From positions 1 to 64,000 of the forward strand of contig MESQ01000069.1 in assembly GCA_001771065.1 (NCBI GenBank): a stretch of 64,000 nt of DNA. Reading direction: 5' to 3'. This DNA is from Burkholderiales bacterium RIFOXYD12_FULL_59_19 (GTDB lineage Bacteria > Pseudomonadota > Gammaproteobacteria > Burkholderiales > Burkholderiaceae_C). The notes beneath the pieces were generated by a model. The model worked only from the letters and a program-made list of their open reading frames with translations. It did not search any database and was not told the DNA's origin. Shown here one piece after another: positions 38,177 to 47,854 of the stretch (the stretch's first letter is position 1; every line of letters begins with the position of its first letter). The position numbers and the translations under genes were made by a program.

Positions 38177-38542
38177 ATGTCTGTCAATTTCGGATCTCAC
38201 CGCCTGGTCGTCGGCGCACATTACGGCATGCGCGACTGGCTGTCGCAGCGCGTCACAGCGGTCCTCATGGCTTTGTTTACTGTGCTGGTGCTGGCGCAGC
38301 TGATTTTCAGCAAGGGTCCGATCGGCTACGAGCTGTGGGCCGGCATTTTTTCTCCGCAATGGATGAAATCGCTGACTTTCCTGGTCATTCTTTCCATGAT
38401 CTACCACGTGTGGGTCGGCATGCGTAATATTTTTCAGGATTACGTCAAGCCTTATGGCGTGCGTTTTGTCATGCACGTGTTTGCCATTGCCTGGCTGATT
38501 GCGTGCACGGGTGGCGCGATTGAAGCCCTGTGGCGCTTGTAA
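38177..38542 (+). CDS. sdhD: Succinate dehydrogenase hydrophobic membrane anchor
   Basis: This 121-residue protein has three membrane helices and the conserved GMRDWLSQRVTAVLMALFT start, and a heme/quinone-site motif in SMIYHVWVGMRNIFQDYV. CAGGAG precedes the ATG. It follows sdhC by 18 bases. A 7-bp hairpin (CTTTCTT/AAGAAAG, 38545-38564) lies in the 85-base gap before sdhA. Confidence 0.92.
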   Translation: MSVNFGSHRLVVGAHYGMRDWLSQRVTAVLMALFTVLVLAQLIFSKGPIGYELWAGIFSPQWMKSLTFLVILSMIYHVWVGMRNIFQDYVKPYGVRFVMHVFAIAWLIACTGGAIEALWRL

Positions 38543-38627
38543 ACCTTTCTTTTCAATAAGAAAGTCTTTGCACATCTGGCCATTCGTCAGGGTGTGCTGA
38601 TCCCAATCATCAAGGCAAAAAATTAAC

Positions 38628-40433
38628 ATGACTGCTACCTCCAAACTTCAAAAGCGTAAATTTGACGTCGTCATCATCGGTGCCGGTGGCGCCGGCATGA
38701 GTGCGTCGCTGCAACTGGCCAATGCTGGCTTGAATGTCGCTGTGCTGACCAAGGTATTTCCGACACGGTCTCACACCGTTGCTGCCCAGGGCGGCATCGG
38801 CGCCAGTCTGGGCAACATGGCCGAGGACAACTGGCACTACCATTTTTACGACACCATCAAGGGCTCGGACTGGTTGGGCGACCAGGATGCGATCGAGTTC
38901 ATGTGCCGCGAGGCGCCAAAAGTGGTTTACGAGCTGGAGCACTTCGGTATGCCGTTTGACCGCAACCCGGATGGCACCATTTACCAACGTCCTTTTGGTG
39001 GCCATTCCAGCAATTACGGCGAAAAACCGGTGCAACGCGCCTGCGCGGCAGCTGACCGCACAGGCCATGCCATGCTGCACACGCTGTACCAGCAAAACGT
39101 CAAGGCGCGAACCAATTTCTTTGTTGAGTGGATGGCACTTGACTTGATTCGCGATGCCGATGGAGATGTTGTCGGCGTCACGGCGCTTGAGATGGAAACC
39201 GGTGAGATCCACATTCTGCAAGCCAAGACCGTCATGATGGCCTCGGGTGGCGCCGGACGCATTTTTGCGGCATCGACCAATGCCTATATCAACACCGGTG
39301 ACGGTTTGGGTATGGCGGCACGCGCAGGGATCCCGCTGCAAGACATGGAATTCTGGCAATTCCACCCCACGGGTGTGGCTGGTGCCGGCGTTTTGCTGAC
39401 AGAAGGCTGTCGCGGCGAAGGTGCGATTTTGCGCAACAGCAATGGCGAGCGCTTCATGGAACGTTATGCCCCCACCATGAAAGATCTGGCACCACGCGAC
39501 TTTGTCTCGCGCTGCATGGACCAGGAAATCAAGGAAGGGCGCGGCTGCGGCCCGAAAAAGGATTACATCAACCTGGATATGACACACCTTGGCGCCGAGA
39601 CGATCGCGCTTCGCTTGCCGAGTGTCTTTGAGATTGGCCACAATTTTGCCAACGTCGACATCACCAAAGAGCCGATCCCGGTGATTCCGACCAACCATTA
39701 CCAAATGGGCGGCATCCCAACGAACATCAGCGGTCAGGTGGTCATGCCCAACAGCAGCGGTGCCCAGGAGGTTGTCAAAGGCCTCTATGCCGTGGGTGAG
39801 TGCGCGTGTGTCAGTGTGCACGGAGCGAATCGGCTGGGTACCAACTCCTTGCTTGACATTGTGGTTTTTGGGCGTGCTGCGGGCTTGCACATCATCGATT
39901 TCAACAACAAGAACGTGGAGCATAAACCGTTGCCCACCGATGCGGCGGATATTTCCATGGCCCGTCTGGACAGATTGAACACGGCCACCACCGGAGAATA
40001 CGCGCAGGATGTTGCCGGCGATATGCGCGACATCATGCAACAGCACGCCAGCGTGTTCCGTACCCAGGCCAGCATGGACGAAGGTGTTGCCAAGATTGCC
40101 CAATTGCGCCATCGGGTGAACGATATCAAGCTGTCGGACAAGTCGCAGATCTTTAACACCGCCCGTATTGAAGCTTTGGAAGTGGAGAACATGATTGAGG
40201 TGGCGCAAGCCACCATGGTGTCGGCGGCGGCACGGCATGAATGTCGTGGGGCCCACAGCGTGATGGATTACGACCGTCCGGCTGACGACGCCACCTGTCC
40301 GCTGGGTCGCGATGATGTGAACTGGCTCAAACACACGCTTTGGGACAAAGCGACGAACAGTCTGAGCTACAAGCCAGTCAACCTGAAACCCCTGACGGTT
40401 GCATCCGTACCGCCCAAAATCCGCACCTTCTGA
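38628..40433 (+). CDS. sdhA: Succinate dehydrogenase flavoprotein subunit
   Basis: This 601-residue subunit oxidises succinate to fumarate with covalently bound FAD. The N-terminal FDVVIIGAGGAGMSASLQL binds FAD, and the covalent His is in RSHTVAAQGGIGA. The substrate site includes HPTGVAGAGVLLTEGCRGEG and RDFVSRCMDQE. The C-terminal helical domain with RHECRGAHSVMDY is complete. It requires SdhE, encoded two genes downstream, for flavinylation. Confidence 0.97.
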   Translation: MTATSKLQKRKFDVVIIGAGGAGMSASLQLANAGLNVAVLTKVFPTRSHTVAAQGGIGASLGNMAEDNWHYHFYDTIKGSDWLGDQDAIEFMCREAPKVVYELEHFGMPFDRNPDGTIYQRPFGGHSSNYGEKPVQRACAAADRTGHAMLHTLYQQNVKARTNFFVEWMALDLIRDADGDVVGVTALEMETGEIHILQAKTVMMASGGAGRIFAASTNAYINTGDGLGMAARAGIPLQDMEFWQFHPTGVAGAGVLLTEGCRGEGAILRNSNGERFMERYAPTMKDLAPRDFVSRCMDQEIKEGRGCGPKKDYINLDMTHLGAETIALRLPSVFEIGHNFANVDITKEPIPVIPTNHYQMGGIPTNISGQVVMPNSSGAQEVVKGLYAVGECACVSVHGANRLGTNSLLDIVVFGRAAGLHIIDFNNKNVEHKPLPTDAADISMARLDRLNTATTGEYAQDVAGDMRDIMQQHASVFRTQASMDEGVAKIAQLRHRVNDIKLSDKSQIFNTARIEALEVENMIEVAQATMVSAAARHECRGAHSVMDYDRPADDATCPLGRDDVNWLKHTLWDKATNSLSYKPVNLKPLTVASVPPKIRTF

Positions 40434-40487
40434 CAACTTGCAGTACAGACCACAAGCGCTGCCTCCAACTGAACAAGAAAGCAAATC

Positions 40488-41192
40488 ATGGCTAAACGAA
40501 CTGTCCAAATTTACCGCTATAACCCGGATACCGATGCCAAGCCCTACATGCAGACCATTGAGGTCGAACTTGATGGCAGCGAACGCATGTTGCTTGACGT
40601 CTTGACCAAACTGAAAGCCGTTGACCCCACGCTGTCGTACCGGCGTTCATGCCGCGAGGGTATTTGTGGCTCGGACGCGATGAATATCAATGGCAAAAAC
40701 GGTCTGGCCTGTCTGGTCAACATGTTGACATTACCAGACACCATCGTGCTCAAGCCGCTGCCGGGCCTGCCGGTGGTGCGCGACCTGATTGTCGACATGA
40801 CGTTGTTTTTCAAGCAATACCATTCGATCAAGCCCTACCTCATCAACGACAACCGCCCGCCAGAAAAAGAGCGCCTGCAGAGCCCGGAAGAGCGGGAAGA
40901 GCTTAACGGGCTGTACGAGTGCATCTTGTGCGCGAGCTGCTCCACGAGTTGCCCGGTGTTCTGGTGGAACCCCGACAAATTCGTGGGTCCGGCTGGCTTG
41001 CTGCAAGCCTACCGCTTTATTGCCGACAGCCGCGATGAAGCCACCAGCGAGCGTCTGGACAACCTCGAAGACCCTTACCGTCTTTTCCGTTGCACCACCA
41101 TCATGAATTGCGTGGACGTGTGCCCGAAAGGCCTGAACCCGACCAAAGCCATTGGCAAGATCAAGGAACTAATGGTGCGTCGCGCCATCTGA
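40488..41192 (+). CDS. sdhB: Succinate dehydrogenase iron-sulfur subunit
   Basis: This 234-residue subunit carries three clusters between FAD and quinone. The [2Fe-2S] ligands are in CREGICGSDAMNINGKNGLAC, the [4Fe-4S] ligands in CILCASCSTSCP and the [3Fe-4S] ligands in CTTIMNCVDVCPKGLNP. All expected Cys residues are present. It is preceded by sdhA and followed 10 bases later by sdhE. Confidence 0.97.
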   Translation: MAKRTVQIYRYNPDTDAKPYMQTIEVELDGSERMLLDVLTKLKAVDPTLSYRRSCREGICGSDAMNINGKNGLACLVNMLTLPDTIVLKPLPGLPVVRDLIVDMTLFFKQYHSIKPYLINDNRPPEKERLQSPEEREELNGLYECILCASCSTSCPVFWWNPDKFVGPAGLLQAYRFIADSRDEATSERLDNLEDPYRLFRCTTIMNCVDVCPKGLNPTKAIGKIKELMVRRAI

Positions 41193-41202
41193 TGCCCCCC
41201 TG

Positions 41203-41514
41203 ATGGACACCACCGGCATGGAAACAAGCGACGCCCTGATTGATGAGCGTGTATTGAGCAAGCTCAAGTGGCGCTGTCGCCGGGGCTTGCTCGAGAACGA
41301 TATTTTCATCGAACGTTTCTTCAAGCGGTTTGAGTCCACGCTCACTGTCAAGCAGACGCAAGGTCTGAATCTTCTAATGGACCTGAGCGATTCAGATCTG
41401 CTGGATTTGCACCTTGGGCGCAAGACTTTGGCTCAAGTGGATGCGAATCTGGTGCAAGACGAAGTTTGCGAAGTTTTAAGTATGTTGAAAAAACCACCTG
41501 AAAGGCCACTATGA
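41203..41514 (+). CDS. sdhE: FAD assembly factor SdhE
   Basis: SdhE promotes covalent attachment of FAD to SdhA. The 103-residue protein has the RGxxE motif ([11 protein letters not shown]) needed for this, and the helical FLxxF-like pattern after it. It lies 10 bases after sdhB and its stop overlaps the gltA start (ATGA), so all are one operon. The length is slightly above the usual 85-95 because of a short N-terminal extension. Confidence 0.9.
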   Translation: MDTTGMETSDALIDERVLSKLKWRCRRGLLENDIFIERFFKRFESTLTVKQTQGLNLLMDLSDSDLLDLHLGRKTLAQVDANLVQDEVCEVLSMLKKPPERPL

Positions 41515-42821
41515 AGCTAGCTGAAAATAAAGCCACCCTGTCGTTTAGCAACGGCAGCCCCAGCGTCGATTTACCGGTTTACCAGGGTACGGTTGGCCCG
41601 GATGTGATTGATATCCGCAAGCTCTATGGCCAGACCGGCATGTTCACCTACGACCCGGGGTTTTTGTCCACGGCGGCGTGCCAGTCTTCCATCACCTACA
41701 TTGATGGCGACAAGGGCGAACTCCTGTACCGCGGCTACCCCATTGAACAACTGGCAACACAATGCGATTACCTCGATACCTGTCATTTGCTGCTCAAGGG
41801 TGAATTGCCCAATTTACAAGAGCGTCAGGACTTTCACAAGCTGGTGATCAACCACACCATGGTCAACGAGCAGATGCAGTTTTTTATGCGTGGTTTCCGC
41901 CGCGATGCACACCCGATGGCCGTCCTTACCGGACTGGTGGGTGGTTTGTCGGCGTTCTACCATGACAGCACCGACATCAACAACCCGCAGCACCGTGAAA
42001 TTGCGGCCATTCGCTTGATTGCCAAAATGCCTACGCTGGTGGCCATGGCCTACAAGTACGGTATTGGTCAGCCTTACATGTACCCGCAGAATGACCTCAG
42101 CTACGCTGGCAACTTCCTGCGCATGATGTTTGGTACGCCGTGCGAAGAATATGTTGTGAATCCAGTGCTGGAACGTGCCCTGGACCGCATCTTCATTTTG
42201 CATGCCGACCATGAGCAAAATGCCTCTACCTCCACCGTGCGTCTGTGCGGCTCGTCGGGTACCAACCCGTTTGCGGCCATTGCGGCTGGCGTGGCTTGTC
42301 TGTGGGGACCCGCTCACGGTGGCGCCAATGAAGCCTGCCTGAATATGCTCGAAGACATTCAGCGCCAGGGTGGTATTGCCAAAGTGGGTGAGTTCATGGA
42401 GCAGGTCAAGGACAAAAACTCCGGCGTCAAGCTCATGGGTTTTGGTCACCGCGTCTACAAAAATTACGACCCACGCGCCACCCTGATGCAACAAACCTGC
42501 AACGAGGTGTTGTTGGAGCTTGGTCTGGAGAATGATCCCTTGTTTAAGTTGGCCAAGGCAGTCGAAAAAATTGCCCTGGAAGACGATTATTTCGTCTCAC
42601 GCAAGCTCTACCCGAATGTCGACTTCTACTCCGGTATTGTGCAGCGCGCCATTGGCATCCCGGTCAATCTGTTCACCGGTGTCTTCGCCCTGGCCCGCAC
42701 CGTCGGCTGGATTGCCCAGCTCAACGAAATGATCAGCGACCCCGAGTACAAAATTGGCCGTCCGCGTCAGTTGTTCACGGGTTCTGTCACACGCAACGTT
42801 TTGCCTGTGGCTGAGCGTTAA
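41511..42821 (+). CDS. gltA: Citrate synthase
   Basis: This 436-residue type II citrate synthase has the catalytic [29 protein letters not shown] and [14 protein letters not shown] motifs, covering the three active-site residues His, His and Asp. The N-terminal beta-domain of the hexameric Gram-negative form is present ([22 protein letters not shown]), so NADH inhibition is likely. It is the last gene of the sdh operon and is followed by a strong terminator. Confidence 0.97.
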   Translation: MKLAENKATLSFSNGSPSVDLPVYQGTVGPDVIDIRKLYGQTGMFTYDPGFLSTAACQSSITYIDGDKGELLYRGYPIEQLATQCDYLDTCHLLLKGELPNLQERQDFHKLVINHTMVNEQMQFFMRGFRRDAHPMAVLTGLVGGLSAFYHDSTDINNPQHREIAAIRLIAKMPTLVAMAYKYGIGQPYMYPQNDLSYAGNFLRMMFGTPCEEYVVNPVLERALDRIFILHADHEQNASTSTVRLCGSSGTNPFAAIAAGVACLWGPAHGGANEACLNMLEDIQRQGGIAKVGEFMEQVKDKNSGVKLMGFGHRVYKNYDPRATLMQQTCNEVLLELGLENDPLFKLAKAVEKIALEDDYFVSRKLYPNVDFYSGIVQRAIGIPVNLFTGVFALARTVGWIAQLNEMISDPEYKIGRPRQLFTGSVTRNVLPVAER

Positions 42822-42836
42822 GCCATAACGCGTTTC

Positions 42837-42873
42837 AAAAACCCGCCGACTGGCAACAGCGGCGGGTTTTTTT
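42837..42873 (+). terminator. Intrinsic terminator after gltA
   Basis: ACCCGCCG and CGGCGGGT (42841-42848, 42860-42867) form a perfect 8-bp stem extended by A/T pairs, with an 11-base loop and a run of T. It lies 16 bases after the gltA stop and ends the sdh-gltA operon. Confidence 0.9.
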
Positions 42874-42880
42874 ATAGATC

Positions 42881-42900
42881 ACGGCTGGCGTCTCAGCCGT
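42881..42900 (+). other. Second hairpin before leuC
   Basis: ACGGCTG/CAGCCGT with a 6-base loop follows the gltA terminator by only a few bases and is itself followed by TTTAAAATC. It ends 30 bases before the leuC ATG. It may reinforce termination or lie in the leuC leader. Confidence 0.4.
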
Positions 42901-42930
42901 TTAAAATCTACGATTCACCTAGGAACCACC

Positions 42931-44379
42931 ATGGGACGCACCCTTTACGACAAACTCTGGGACGAACACGTCGTCCACACCGAAGAAGATGGCACCGCGC
43001 TGCTTTACATTGATCGCCATTTGGTGCACGAAGTCACCAGTCCGCAGGCGTTCGAAGGCCTGCGGCAGTCCAAGCGGCCGGTCTGGCGCATCAGCTCCAT
43101 TGTGGCCACGGCAGACCACAACACACCCACCACCGGTTGGGAGCTGGGTTATGACGGGATCACCGACCCCACCAGCAAAGAGCAGGTCTTGACGCTGGAC
43201 GCCAATATCAAGGAATACGGTGCCGCTGCCTACTTCCCGTTCATGTCGCAGCGCCAGGGTATCGTGCATGTGATTGGCCCCGAAAACGGCGCCACGCTGC
43301 CCGGCATGACGGTTGTTTGTGGTGATTCGCATACCTCCACCCACGGTGCTTTTGGCGCCCTGGCGCACGGCATTGGTACCAGCGAGGTTGAGCACGTCAT
43401 GGCCACGCAAACGCTGCTGGCCAAAAAAGCCAAAAACATGCTGGTGCGGGTTGACGGTCTTTTGCCGCGCGGCTGCACCGGCAAGGACATCGTGCTCGCG
43501 GTGATCGGCAAGATCGGCACCGCCGGTGGCACCGGCTACACCATCGAATTTGGTGGTGCCGCCATGCGTGCCTTGAGCATGGAGGCGCGTATGACGGTGT
43601 GTAACATGGCCATTGAGGCCGGTGCCCGCGCCGGCCTGGTGGCCGTAGATGAAAAAACCATTCAGTATGTCAAGGGTCGCCCCCTGTCACCTGGCTACGA
43701 CGCACCCAATGAGGCCGCTGCTGCCGTGGAGTGGGACCAGGCAGTGGCCTACTGGAAAACGCTGCATTCCGATGCGGATGCACACTTTGATGCGGTGGTC
43801 GAGATCGACGCCTCACAGCTGGTGCCGCAAGTGACCTGGGGCACCTCGCCCGAGATGGTGCTGGGTATCAATGACCGGGTGCCTGACCCAGACCGCGAAA
43901 AAGATGCCAACAAGCGCGGTGCCATCGAACGCGCGTTGGCCTATATGGCGCTGGAGCCGGGCAAAGCACTCAACGACCTGTACGTGGACAAGGTCTTTAT
44001 TGGCTCCTGCACCAACAGCCGCATTGAAGACATGCGTGAAGCTGCGGCTGTGGTGAAAACACTGGGCCGCAAGGTTGCGCCCAACATTCGGCTGGCGTTG
44101 GTGGTGCCGGGTTCCGGCCTGGTCAAGGCGCAGGCCGAGCGTGAAGGTCTGCATGAAATTTTTCAGGCAGCAGGCTTCGAGTGGCGCGAGCCGGGCTGCT
44201 CCATGTGCCTGGCCATGAATGCTGACCGACTGGAGCCAGGTGAGCGTTGCGCGTCCACCAGCAACCGCAACTTTGAAGGGCGCCAGGGTGCCGGTGGCCG
44301 GACCCATCTGGTCAGCCCGGCCATGGCAGCGGCAGCCGCCATTCATGGCCATTTTGTCGATGTACGCAAGTTTGTCTAA
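42931..44379 (+). CDS. leuC: 3-isopropylmalate dehydratase large subunit
   Basis: LeuC binds the [4Fe-4S] cluster of isopropylmalate isomerase in leucine synthesis. The 482-residue protein has the cluster ligands in [13 protein letters not shown] and [13 protein letters not shown] and the [24 protein letters not shown] motif. ATG at 42931. An entericidin-like lipoprotein gene separates it from leuD, which encodes the small subunit. Confidence 0.96.
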   Translation: MGRTLYDKLWDEHVVHTEEDGTALLYIDRHLVHEVTSPQAFEGLRQSKRPVWRISSIVATADHNTPTTGWELGYDGITDPTSKEQVLTLDANIKEYGAAAYFPFMSQRQGIVHVIGPENGATLPGMTVVCGDSHTSTHGAFGALAHGIGTSEVEHVMATQTLLAKKAKNMLVRVDGLLPRGCTGKDIVLAVIGKIGTAGGTGYTIEFGGAAMRALSMEARMTVCNMAIEAGARAGLVAVDEKTIQYVKGRPLSPGYDAPNEAAAAVEWDQAVAYWKTLHSDADAHFDAVVEIDASQLVPQVTWGTSPEMVLGINDRVPDPDREKDANKRGAIERALAYMALEPGKALNDLYVDKVFIGSCTNSRIEDMREAAAVVKTLGRKVAPNIRLALVVPGSGLVKAQAEREGLHEIFQAAGFEWREPGCSMCLAMNADRLEPGERCASTSNRNFEGRQGAGGRTHLVSPAMAAAAAIHGHFVDVRKFV

Positions 44380-44400
44380 CCAAGCCTCAAGGACACCCTC

Positions 44401-44532
44401 ATGAAATCGTTGAGCATTTTGTTGACGGCGGCTGCGCTGCTGGTATTGGTCGGTTGCAACACCGTCAAAGGCGTTGGTCAGGACTTGCAAAAAGCAGGTG
44501 AGACCATCGAAGATGCCGTTAAAAAGAAATAG
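44401..44532 (+). CDS. Entericidin A/B family lipoprotein
   Basis: This 43-residue protein has a lipoprotein signal [19 protein letters not shown] with lipobox LVGC, then [24 protein letters not shown], the amphipathic mature part of entericidins. In E. coli these small envelope lipoproteins form a toxin/antidote pair linked to starvation. Here only one copy is seen. It lies 21 bases after leuC and 8 before leuD, so it is transcribed with the leucine genes. Confidence 0.88.
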   Translation: MKSLSILLTAAALLVLVGCNTVKGVGQDLQKAGETIEDAVKKK

Positions 44533-44540
44533 GACACGTC

Positions 44541-45191
44541 ATGCAAAAATTTAGCTTGCTTAAGGGCCTGGTTGCCCCGATGGACCGAGAAAACGTTGAC
44601 ACCGATGCCATCATTCCGAAGCAGTTTCTCAAATCCATCCGAAAAACCGGCTTTGGTCAAAATCTGTTTGACGCCTGGCGTTATCTGGATGCAGGCTACC
44701 CCGGGCAGGACCCTGCCAGCCGCAAGCCCAACCCAGACTTTGTGCTGAATCAGCCGCGTTTTCAAGGTGCTTCCATCCTGCTGGCGCGCAAGAACTTTGG
44801 TTGCGGTTCCTCGCGCGAGCATGCGCCCTGGGCGCTGGACCAGTTTGGTTTTCGCGCCATCATCGCCCCCAGTTACGCCGACATTTTCTTTAATAACAGT
44901 TTTAAAAATGGCTTGTTGCCCATTGTGCTGACTGAAACCCAGGTGGCGCAATTGTTTGACGACGTGGCAGTCTTTCCCGGCTATGTTCTGACCATCGACC
45001 TGGAACGCCAGCGCGTGATCAAGCCCAATGGCGAAGAACTGCCGTTCGAGGTCCAGGCCTTTCGCAAATACTGTTTGCTCAATGGGTTTGACGACATCGG
45101 CCTGACCCTGCGCCATGCCGACAAGATTAAGGCCTTCGAAGCAGAGCGCCTGGCGCAAAAACCCTGGTTGGCCCACACCATGCTGGCCTGA
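44541..45191 (+). CDS. leuD: 3-isopropylmalate dehydratase small subunit
   Basis: This 216-residue subunit completes isopropylmalate isomerase with LeuC. It has [15 protein letters not shown], the [15 protein letters not shown] substrate loop and the [18 protein letters not shown] segment. It follows the entericidin gene by 8 bases. ATG at 44541. Confidence 0.96.
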   Translation: MQKFSLLKGLVAPMDRENVDTDAIIPKQFLKSIRKTGFGQNLFDAWRYLDAGYPGQDPASRKPNPDFVLNQPRFQGASILLARKNFGCGSSREHAPWALDQFGFRAIIAPSYADIFFNNSFKNGLLPIVLTETQVAQLFDDVAVFPGYVLTIDLERQRVIKPNGEELPFEVQAFRKYCLLNGFDDIGLTLRHADKIKAFEAERLAQKPWLAHTMLA

Positions 45192-45220
45192 GTTGTTTAT
45201 TTAAATCACCTATCACCACT

Positions 45221-46303
45221 ATGAAAATTGCAGTTTTACCCGGCGACGGCATTGGTACCGAAATTGTGGCCGAGGCCATCAAGGTCCTTCAGGCCCTTGA
45301 TTTGCGCTTTGAAATGGAGACCGCCCTGGTTGGCGGTGCGGCCTATGAAGCCCACGGGCATCCCTTGCCCGAGTCCACCCTGAAGTTGGCCAAAGAGGCC
45401 GATGCCATTCTGTTTGGTGCGGTGGGTGATTGGAAATACGACACGCTCGACCGCCCCTTGCGTCCGGAGCAGGCTATTCTGGGCCTGCGCAAACACCTTG
45501 GGCTGTTTGCCAATTTTCGCCCGGCCATTTGTTACGAAGAACTGGTGAATGCGTCCAGTCTCAAGCCGGAGCTGATTTCGGGCCTCGACATTTTGATCAT
45601 TCGCGAATTGACCGGAGACATCTATTTTGGTCAGCCCCGTGGTCGTCGCATCGCGGTTGATGGGCATTTTCCAGGCGCCGAAGAGGCTTTTGACACCATG
45701 CGCTACAGCCGACCCGAGGTGGAGCGTATTGCCCATGTGGCATTCCAGGCGGCGCGTACACGCAAGGCAGCGGGCTCCGAGGGTCGTGTCACCAGCGTGG
45801 ACAAGGCCAACGTGCTGGAAACTTTCCAGTTCTGGAAAGACATCGTCACCGAGGTCGGCCTGCAGTACCCCGATATTGCGCTCGACCACATGTATGTTGA
45901 CAATGCCGCCATGCAACTGGTGCGTGCGCCCAAGAAATTCGACGTGGTGGTCACTGGCAATATGTTTGGTGACATTCTGAGCGACGAAGCCTCCATGCTC
46001 ACGGGTTCAATTGGCATGTTGCCGTCGGCCTCGATGAACGCCAACAAGCAGGGCTTGTTTGAACCCAGCCATGGCAGCGCACCCGACATTGCCGGCAAAG
46101 GCATTGCCAACCCGCTGGCGACCATTTTGAGCGCGGCCATGATGCTGCGGTTTAGCCTGGACCAAGAAGTGGCCGCCCAGCGCATCGAAGCGGCTGTGCA
46201 AAAAGTGTTGCAGCAAGGGCTACGCACGGGCGACATCTACAGCGAAGGCACGACCAAGGTCAGTACGCTGGAGATGGGCAACGCCGTGGTCAAGGCGCTG
46301 TAA
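45221..46303 (+). CDS. leuB: 3-isopropylmalate dehydrogenase
   Basis: This 360-residue enzyme oxidises and decarboxylates 3-isopropylmalate. The [13 protein letters not shown]-terminus, [10 protein letters not shown], the metal-binding [10 protein letters not shown] and [25 protein letters not shown] motifs are all present. It follows leuD by 29 bases and ends the leu cluster. The region after it is a structured spacer before asd. Confidence 0.96.
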   Translation: MKIAVLPGDGIGTEIVAEAIKVLQALDLRFEMETALVGGAAYEAHGHPLPESTLKLAKEADAILFGAVGDWKYDTLDRPLRPEQAILGLRKHLGLFANFRPAICYEELVNASSLKPELISGLDILIIRELTGDIYFGQPRGRRIAVDGHFPGAEEAFDTMRYSRPEVERIAHVAFQAARTRKAAGSEGRVTSVDKANVLETFQFWKDIVTEVGLQYPDIALDHMYVDNAAMQLVRAPKKFDVVVTGNMFGDILSDEASMLTGSIGMLPSASMNANKQGLFEPSHGSAPDIAGKGIANPLATILSAAMMLRFSLDQEVAAQRIEAAVQKVLQQGLRTGDIYSEGTTKVSTLEMGNAVVKAL

Positions 46304-46326
46304 GCCGTGCCTTTACAATACCCGTC

Positions 46327-46437
46327 ATGCAACACAGCCATAGCTCAAGCTCTCAGCGGATTTCATCTGTCTGCGCGTTGGCGTGCGTTTGCGTTGCAGC
46401 GGCGGGGTCCTTTGTGACCAAGACAATTACCGGCTGA
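46327..46437 (+). CDS. Possible 36-residue Ser/Cys-rich leader peptide
   Basis: A short frame opens with ATG at 46327. It contains seven Ser codons, mostly in a cluster near the start, followed by CALACVCV with three Cys codons within seven. One arm of a terminator-like stem (46359-46369) lies inside it. TACAAT at 46314-46319 could be a -10 hexamer, in which case the transcript would be leaderless or the frame untranslated. No ribosome binding site is obvious. It is speculative as a coding gene. Confidence 0.25.
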   Translation: MQHSHSSSSQRISSVCALACVCVAAAGSFVTKTITG

Positions 46438-46496
46438 CACAGCCCGGTTCGTCGCGCCCCTACCGGCCAGACGAGCCGGGCAGATGAAATTTTTTA
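46359..46496 (+). promoter_or_regulatory. Terminator/attenuator-like structure between leuB and asd
   Basis: ATTTCATCTG (46360-46369) is an exact inverted copy of CAGATGAAAT (46481-46490), which runs into TTTTTATTT. Directly before the second arm is another hairpin, CCCGGTTCGTC/GACGAGCCGGG (46443-46453, 46470-46480, one G-U). Together they could stack as a terminator ahead of asd. It may end the leu transcript, regulate asd, or make a small RNA of about 170 bases. Confidence 0.45.
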
Positions 46497-46524
46497 TTTC
46501 AAACAATCTGAAAGGGCTTTAGCA

Positions 46525-47661
46525 ATGAAAATCGGAAATCTGGTCGGCTTAGTAGGCTGGCGTGGCATGGTGGGTTCGGTCCTGCTCGATCGTATGCAGG
46601 CTGAAGGCGACTTCGGCCTGATCGAGCCCATGTTCTTCTCCACTTCCGACGCGGGCGGCAAGGCCCCGGCGCTGGCCAAGAATGAGACCACGCTGCAGGA
46701 TGCATTCAACATTGATGCGCTCAAGCGCTGCGACATCATCATCAGCGCCCAGGGAGGTGACTACACCACCCAGGTCTTTCCCAAGTTGCGCGCTGCCGGC
46801 TGGAGCGGTCACTGGATTGATGCGGCATCGACGCTGCGCATGGAAAAAGACGCGGTCATCATCCTTGACCCGGTCAACATGCCGGTGATCCAAACGGCCC
46901 TGGCCAGCGGTGGCAAGAACTGGATTGGCGGCAATTGCACCGTGAGCTGCATGCTGATGGGCGTGGGTGCGCTGTACAAGGCTGGTTTGGTCGAGTGGAT
47001 GTCCACCCAGACCTATCAGGCTGCTTCGGGTGGCGGTGCCCAGCACATGCGCGAACTGCTGACGCAGTACGGCACGCTGAATGCCGAAGTGCGGTCCATG
47101 CTGGACGACCCCAAGAGCGCGATTCTGGAAATCGACCGCAAGGTCATCGCCAAGCAGCGCGCCCTTACCGCTGCCGAGACCGCCAACTTTGGCGTGCCCC
47201 TGGGTGGCTCGCTTATTCCCTGGATCGACAAGGATCTGGGCAACGGCATGTCCAAGGAAGAGTGGAAGGGCCAGGCCGAGACCAACAAGATTCTGGGACA
47301 GGGCGCGGACTTTGGTTCCATCGAAACACCGGTCGACGGCTTCTGTGTGCGCGTGGGTGCCATGCGCTGCCATAGCCAGGCCCTGACCTTCAAGCTCAAA
47401 AAAGACGTGCCCGTGGCCGACATCGAAGCCATGATCGCTGCTGACAACCCGTGGGTGAAAGTGGTTCCCAATACGCGCGAAGCCACCATCCGGGACCTGA
47501 CTCCTGTGGCCGTCACTGGCACCATGACGATTCCGGTGGGACGTATCCGCAAGATGGCCATGGGTCCCGAGTATGTTGGTGCCTTCACCATTGGCGATCA
47601 ATTGCTCTGGGGCGCTGCCGAGCCGCTGCGTCGTATGTTGCGTATTTTGCTGCAAGCCTGA
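46525..47661 (+). CDS. asd: Aspartate-semialdehyde dehydrogenase
   Basis: The enzyme reduces aspartyl phosphate to the semialdehyde used for lysine, diaminopimelate, threonine and methionine. The 378-residue protein has the NADP-binding [17 protein letters not shown], the catalytic Cys in [12 protein letters not shown] and the C-terminal [19 protein letters not shown] with the His. This is the Gram-negative type. GAAAGGG precedes the ATG. A structured spacer lies upstream. Confidence 0.96.
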   Translation: MKIGNLVGLVGWRGMVGSVLLDRMQAEGDFGLIEPMFFSTSDAGGKAPALAKNETTLQDAFNIDALKRCDIIISAQGGDYTTQVFPKLRAAGWSGHWIDAASTLRMEKDAVIILDPVNMPVIQTALASGGKNWIGGNCTVSCMLMGVGALYKAGLVEWMSTQTYQAASGGGAQHMRELLTQYGTLNAEVRSMLDDPKSAILEIDRKVIAKQRALTAAETANFGVPLGGSLIPWIDKDLGNGMSKEEWKGQAETNKILGQGADFGSIETPVDGFCVRVGAMRCHSQALTFKLKKDVPVADIEAMIAADNPWVKVVPNTREATIRDLTPVAVTGTMTIPVGRIRKMAMGPEYVGAFTIGDQLLWGAAEPLRRMLRILLQA

Positions 47662-47854
47662 ATCTTGTGCGAGCGGCGTCGTGCTTGGCTGCGCGCTGCG
47701 CACCGTGGTTCGACGATATTCTTGTTTCACCATATAGAATCGTGCGCTGCAAGCTACCTTGATGCCGGATGGCTCGTTTGTGGCTGTCAACGCAAGTCCT
47801 TGATGTACGGGTACGTTCCTGTTTTTTCGCTGACTGAAAACTGGAGTCGAAAAA

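Noticed and set aside
38610..40508. 632-residue open frame on the minus strand
   Set aside because: It lies entirely opposite sdhA, whose protein is certain. The translated sequence is rich in His, Gly, Arg and Val with no domain, as expected for the antisense of a GC-rich gene.
46327..46524. Lysine riboswitch upstream of asd
   Set aside because: The spacer lacks the long multi-helix core and conserved loops of that class; only simple inverted repeats are seen.
46549..47790. 413-residue open frame on the minus strand
   Set aside because: It is the antisense of asd; composition is His/Gly/Ala rich without a domain.
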